DNA of 64,000 nt from DASQHY01 sp035602605 (GTDB lineage Bacteria; Acidobacteriota; Terriglobia; Acidiferrales; UBA7541), in the NCBI GenBank assembly GCA_035602605.1, contig DATNLZ010000140.1, positions 22,089 through 86,088 on the forward strand, in the 5' to 3' direction. Both the position numbers and the translations under genes were made by a program. Within the stretch, counting starts at the first letter, position 1; every line of letters begins with the position of its first letter. The notes below the pieces were generated by a model. The model was not told where the DNA came from. It searched no databases and worked only from the letters and a program-made list of their open reading frames with translations. Below are positions 61,834-64,000 of the stretch, in pieces.

Positions 61834-62329
61834 ATGAGTCACCCGCAGAAGACAAAAATTGTCTACTGCGCGGATACCAACCGCAAGATACGCTATCCCA
61901 CGGTCCAGTTCGACTTCCTCGGATACACATTTTCGACCGAGGTTTACGAAATGGCCTAATGGAACATACGGTGTCTCGTTCCTGCCAGCGGCGTCCCAAG
62001 AAGCGCTCAAGGCAATGCGTCAGGAAGTCCGGCGATGGGGTCTTCAGAACCGGACCGACATGGCCCTTGATGATCTGGCTCGGCTGGTCAACCCCTACAT
62101 CGCTGGCTGGATCAACTACTACAGACACTTCTACAAGTCGGCGCTGCACGACAGTCTGCGCCGCATCGACTTCCATCTGAGGAAATGGGCGCGCCGCAAA
62201 TTCAAGCGCTTCAAGCAAAAGCCGAAAAGCGCGCGTGAGTGGCTCGCTCGTATCATCAGGACCAACCCAGGGCTCTTCGCGCACTGGCCGCTTCTCTATG
62301 CCAACAGCCGGATACTGGGAGCCGGATGA
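61834..62329 (+). pseudogene. group II intron maturase fragment with frameshift
   Basis: Only the C-terminal ~165 residues of a group II reverse transcriptase remain: SHPQKTKIVYCAD then QFDFLGYTF in one frame, and FRPRFTKWPNGTYGVSFLPA, then the maturase X domain (NPYIAGWINYYRHFYKSALHDSLRRIDFHLRKWARRKFKRF) in another. The change of frame is at the T-run 61930-61933: removing one T restores a continuous YTFRPRF. The catalytic YADD region and the fingers are deleted. It ends overlapping domain V. The element cannot splice or move by itself unless a maturase acts in trans. Confidence 0.8.
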
Positions 62330-62352
62330 GCCGGAGGCTCACGTCCGGTTCT
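62319..62352 (+). ncRNA. group II intron domain V
   Basis: The 34-base catalytic hairpin: GAGCCGGAT at the 5' side, GAGCC/GGCTC inner stem with a CGGA loop and ACGTCCGGTTCT at the 3' side, including the AGC triad and the AC bulge typical of domain V. It appears fully conserved even though the protein is broken. Confidence 0.8.
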
Positions 62353-62385
62353 GAGAGAGCGCGCCGGTGAAACTCCGCCACTCAC

Positions 62386-62767
62386 CCGGGAAAGAGGAAT
62401 GAACTGACCAGCCCAAATTCGACCACCTTCAAGAACGTAAATCAGAATCATGGCGTAGCCGGAGTCAGCAGCGAGATGGAGGGATGGAGAACCAAGCAGT
62501 GAAACCTAGCGACGCTTCGTGTATCGCGCGATGGATCCTGAGACGGTCAGGAACGCCATCACGGAGAAAGCGCCAAGCATTGCCCACGTGACCATCTTCC
62601 AACGTTCTCCTGCAAAGTGCTTGCCACTCCTATTCCATTTGTCTTGTGTAACATACGGAAACGCATGGGGTATGGGTGTGGAGGCCGGGGAAAAAGTGTC
62701 TTATTTTGGAGCCTCTGGTTTCTTAACCCTTGTCTCCCTGTCTGTCATGCCCCTTCAGGCATTATTC
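62386..62767. other. region after the intron remnant
   Basis: About 380 bases, possibly the interrupted flank of the intron or another decayed sequence. A short frame (62519-62794) has no family match. No feature supported. Confidence 0.3.
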
Positions 62768-62789
62768 TGCCAAGAATCACTTCTTGGCA
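62768..62789. terminator. 9-bp hairpin next to the DUF4097 gene stop
   Basis: TGCCAAGAA, TCAC loop, TTCTTGGCA: a perfect 9-bp stem just 3' of the DUF4097 stop (62791). On the plus strand it is followed at a short distance by CTTAACTTTTC, on the minus strand by no T-run. May be a terminator. Confidence 0.4.
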
Positions 62790-62790
62790 C

Positions 62791-63735
62791 TTAACTTTTC
62801 GTCAGGCGTATGGACCCATCACCGGTTCGCACCGTCAGCAACGCCCCGCCGCCATTAATTTTGCCGCGAACTTCGGACTTGCTGATTGCTCCCTCCATCG
62901 TAACAGGGAATCCTAGGCTGATGCGGCCGTCGTTCGTGTGCGCGTCAAGGTTTGCCTGAAAATCATTCGGCAGAGTCAGATCCACGCTTCCGTCACCGGT
63001 GTGAACCGTCCATGTACTGGAAATTTTTGAGCCTGGAAGCACGCGCACTTCGATGCTGCCATCGCCAGTGTTGAGATTCAGCCCTTCAAAGCGCCCCTCG
63101 ATACGGATGTGTCCGTCGCCCGACTTTGCTTCCAGCTGACCATCGAGATTGCGCGCTTCAATATGTCCATCGCCGGTGAGCAAGCGAATCTCGCCCCGGG
63201 CGCCCGCTAGTTTAATGTGACCGTCACCGGTATGAATGTTTGCTTTCCCCTCCAGGGCGTCCGCTTCCACCGACCCGTCGCCAGTTTCAACTGTCAAATC
63301 GCCTTGGCGCGGCATGCGGATCTCGATTTTCAGCGAGCGTCCACTGGAACAAAACACGCACCAACTGTTAGGCATGCGCATGCGCACATCGGCTTCGATG
63401 CGGTCTCCTTCTTGTCGAACATTCACGCGAACCTCGCGGTCGGAAATGTTCATGCCGTGTGTTTCCACGCGAACACCGACTTCTTTGGAGTCGCCGGTGA
63501 GCACTCTGACGTTCCCGTCATTGGTTCCGACCCGCACCTGAGCGCGTCCGGAAATCGCATAGGTCTTCTTCCACTCGTCAGCGTGCGCCGTGCTCGCTGC
63601 CATAACCAGCAATACAAACGCGCTGCAGCAAAGAAAGACGCGGCGCAAACATGCAGCCCCCGCAGAATCGGCTTGCAGCGGGCGCGTTCGCCAAAACTTT
63701 ATTTCCCGAATACTGATTCGCTTGTTTGAATGCAT
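62791..63735 (-). CDS. exported DUF4097 family beta-strand repeat protein
   Basis: A 314-residue protein, probably envelope-associated. After a basic N terminus and a hydrophobic helix (residues ~33-52) comes a regular right-handed repeat of about 20 residues: the TGDG motif occurs repeatedly (VETGDGSVEAD, HTGDGHIKL, LTGDGHIEA, NTGDGSIEV, HTGDGSVDL, RTGDGSIRL), marking the DUF4097/DUF4098 family. ATG 63735 is chosen because GGAG precedes it; the frame is open to 63768. Function is unknown; an adhesin or putative signal protein role is not demonstrated. Confidence 0.85.
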   Translation of the reverse strand: MHSNKRISIREIKFWRTRPLQADSAGAACLRRVFLCCSAFVLLVMAASTAHADEWKKTYAISGRAQVRVGTNDGNVRVLTGDSKEVGVRVETHGMNISDREVRVNVRQEGDRIEADVRMRMPNSWCVFCSSGRSLKIEIRMPRQGDLTVETGDGSVEADALEGKANIHTGDGHIKLAGARGEIRLLTGDGHIEARNLDGQLEAKSGDGHIRIEGRFEGLNLNTGDGSIEVRVLPGSKISSTWTVHTGDGSVDLTLPNDFQANLDAHTNDGRISLGFPVTMEGAISKSEVRGKINGGGALLTVRTGDGSIRLTKS

Positions 63736-63808
63736 CTTGGTCTCCGAATCGCAGCCCCTGTCAACCACCTGTAGATACGCGGCGCAAACCCAAAATGTTC
63801 CTTAAACG

Positions 63809-63837
63809 CACCAGACCGGCAAAACGCCGCTCTGGTG
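63809..63837. repeat. inverted repeat hairpin
   Basis: CACCAGA-C-CGGC, AAAAC loop, GCCG-C-TCTGGTG: 11 paired bases with one mismatch, between the DUF4097 gene and the transposase fragment. Could be a terminator for the fragment (minus strand) or part of its element end. Confidence 0.5.
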
Positions 63838-63867
63838 GACCGGGCGCCCAATCTATAAAACAGCGTC

Positions 63868-64000
63868 TTAAGTGATTGCGCATAGACGGCGTAGGGTTTC
63901 GTTTCCGTTACGCCAGTTATCAAACTGCATCTCGACGGCAGCGACGACCTTCTCCAGTACAGGAAAGTATCGGTTGTGCAAGCACTGACGCCGCGTCAGC
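63868..64000 (-). pseudogene. IS630-type transposase C-terminal fragment at window edge
   Basis: A minus-strand frame with its stop TAA at 63868-63870 and 43 residues running off the right end. It reads LTRRQCLHNRYFPVLEKV then AAVEMQFDNWRNGNETLRRLCAIT, resembling the ends of IS630-family transposases (HNRYF...L...V...W...RLCAI). Whether the copy is complete beyond the window cannot be told, so pseudogene here means partial. Confidence 0.55.

Larger units (their letters stand above)
61599..62385 (+). mobile_element. decayed group II intron
   Basis: An intron remnant: the 5' GTGTGG at 61599 fits the GUGYG start, followed by RNA-like domain I sequence, a reverse transcriptase/maturase with its N-terminal part missing, a complete domain V (62319-62352) and a domain VI-like hairpin ending near CTCAC (62381-62385). 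The total of about 790 bases is far below the usual ~2 kb. Boundaries are inferred. Confidence 0.75.

Noticed and set aside
61646..62284. minus-strand frame over the intron remnant
   Set aside because: Antisense to the maturase fragment, which is identifiable by conserved segments.
62519..62794. 91-residue + strand frame after the intron remnant
   Set aside because: No Shine-Dalgarno, no family pattern, and it runs into the hairpin at the neighbouring gene's stop.
1..64000. CRISPR array or defence island
   Set aside because: No regularly spaced repeats and no cas, restriction-modification or toxin-antitoxin genes were recognised anywhere in the window.

Overview
The window is about 57-60% GC (estimated by eye) and looks like an Acidobacteriota chromosome, probably class Terriglobia. 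The clues are a very large Oar-like TonB-dependent receptor with an N-terminal carboxypeptidase-regulatory-like domain, a B. subtilis-type sdhC-sdhA-sdhB order, putative form II (AYRGAGR) Mo-hydroxylase genes, a eukaryote-like myo-inositol oxygenase, a pyruvoyl arginine decarboxylase with a deoxyhypusine-synthase-like protein, and many secreted hydrolases. No rRNA gene or CRISPR array was seen. One tRNA gene, tRNA-Phe(GAA), is present. The taxonomic call is inference from gene content.

Layout. 1-6070: 3' part of an M. tuberculosis-type rpiB, a dinB-like gene, then a + strand vitamin B6 block (pdxR regulator, thioesterase, pdxS, pdxT) running into a low-Mr phosphatase/arsenate-reductase-like gene and a DtxR regulator. 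6279-12305: coxS-coxL-coxM-coxG with ATGA overlaps, a small W/R-rich protein and an MFS exporter. 12401-13929: a dead IS1380-family element with visible inverted repeats. 14011-21489: a solo AmrS-type radical SAM gene, a CPBP membrane protein, a secreted alpha/beta hydrolase, a phospholipase C-like protein, a very basic H1-like protein and a PQQ-type sugar dehydrogenase. 21739-30595: a secreted sialidase-fold protein, tRNA-Phe with a near-perfect promoter and an adjoining recombinase remnant, then a pectin/plant-polymer group (GH28, esterase, large secreted protein).

30682-41079: a long minus-strand run (aguB, aguA, glsB-like, rnj, GNAT, uppP, ftsK). Together with a DHS-like gene and pyruvoyl arginine decarboxylase it forms a polyamine locus: arginine to agmatine to N-carbamoylputrescine to putrescine, and probably on to homospermidine. 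41527-51011: central metabolism (sdhCAB, mdh, icd) interspersed with a dipeptidase, a cyclophilin and a GT39-like membrane protein. 51139-58342: a coiled-coil periplasmic protein, the Oar-like receptor, a D-aminoacylase-type amidohydrolase and a glutamine synthetase. 58933-61185: myo-inositol oxygenase and inositol-3-phosphate synthase, convergent. 61317-64000: a small membrane protein, a decayed group II intron with an intact domain V, a DUF4097 protein and an IS630-type transposase tail cut by the window edge.

Best leads: the PvlArgDC/AguAB/DHS-like polyamine locus, the inositol synthase/oxygenase pair, the in-frame UGA that cuts a DUF4287/DUF5655 gene with a homologous tail beyond it, the tRNA-Phe/recombinase junction, and two mobile elements whose inactivating lesions can be read at base level.
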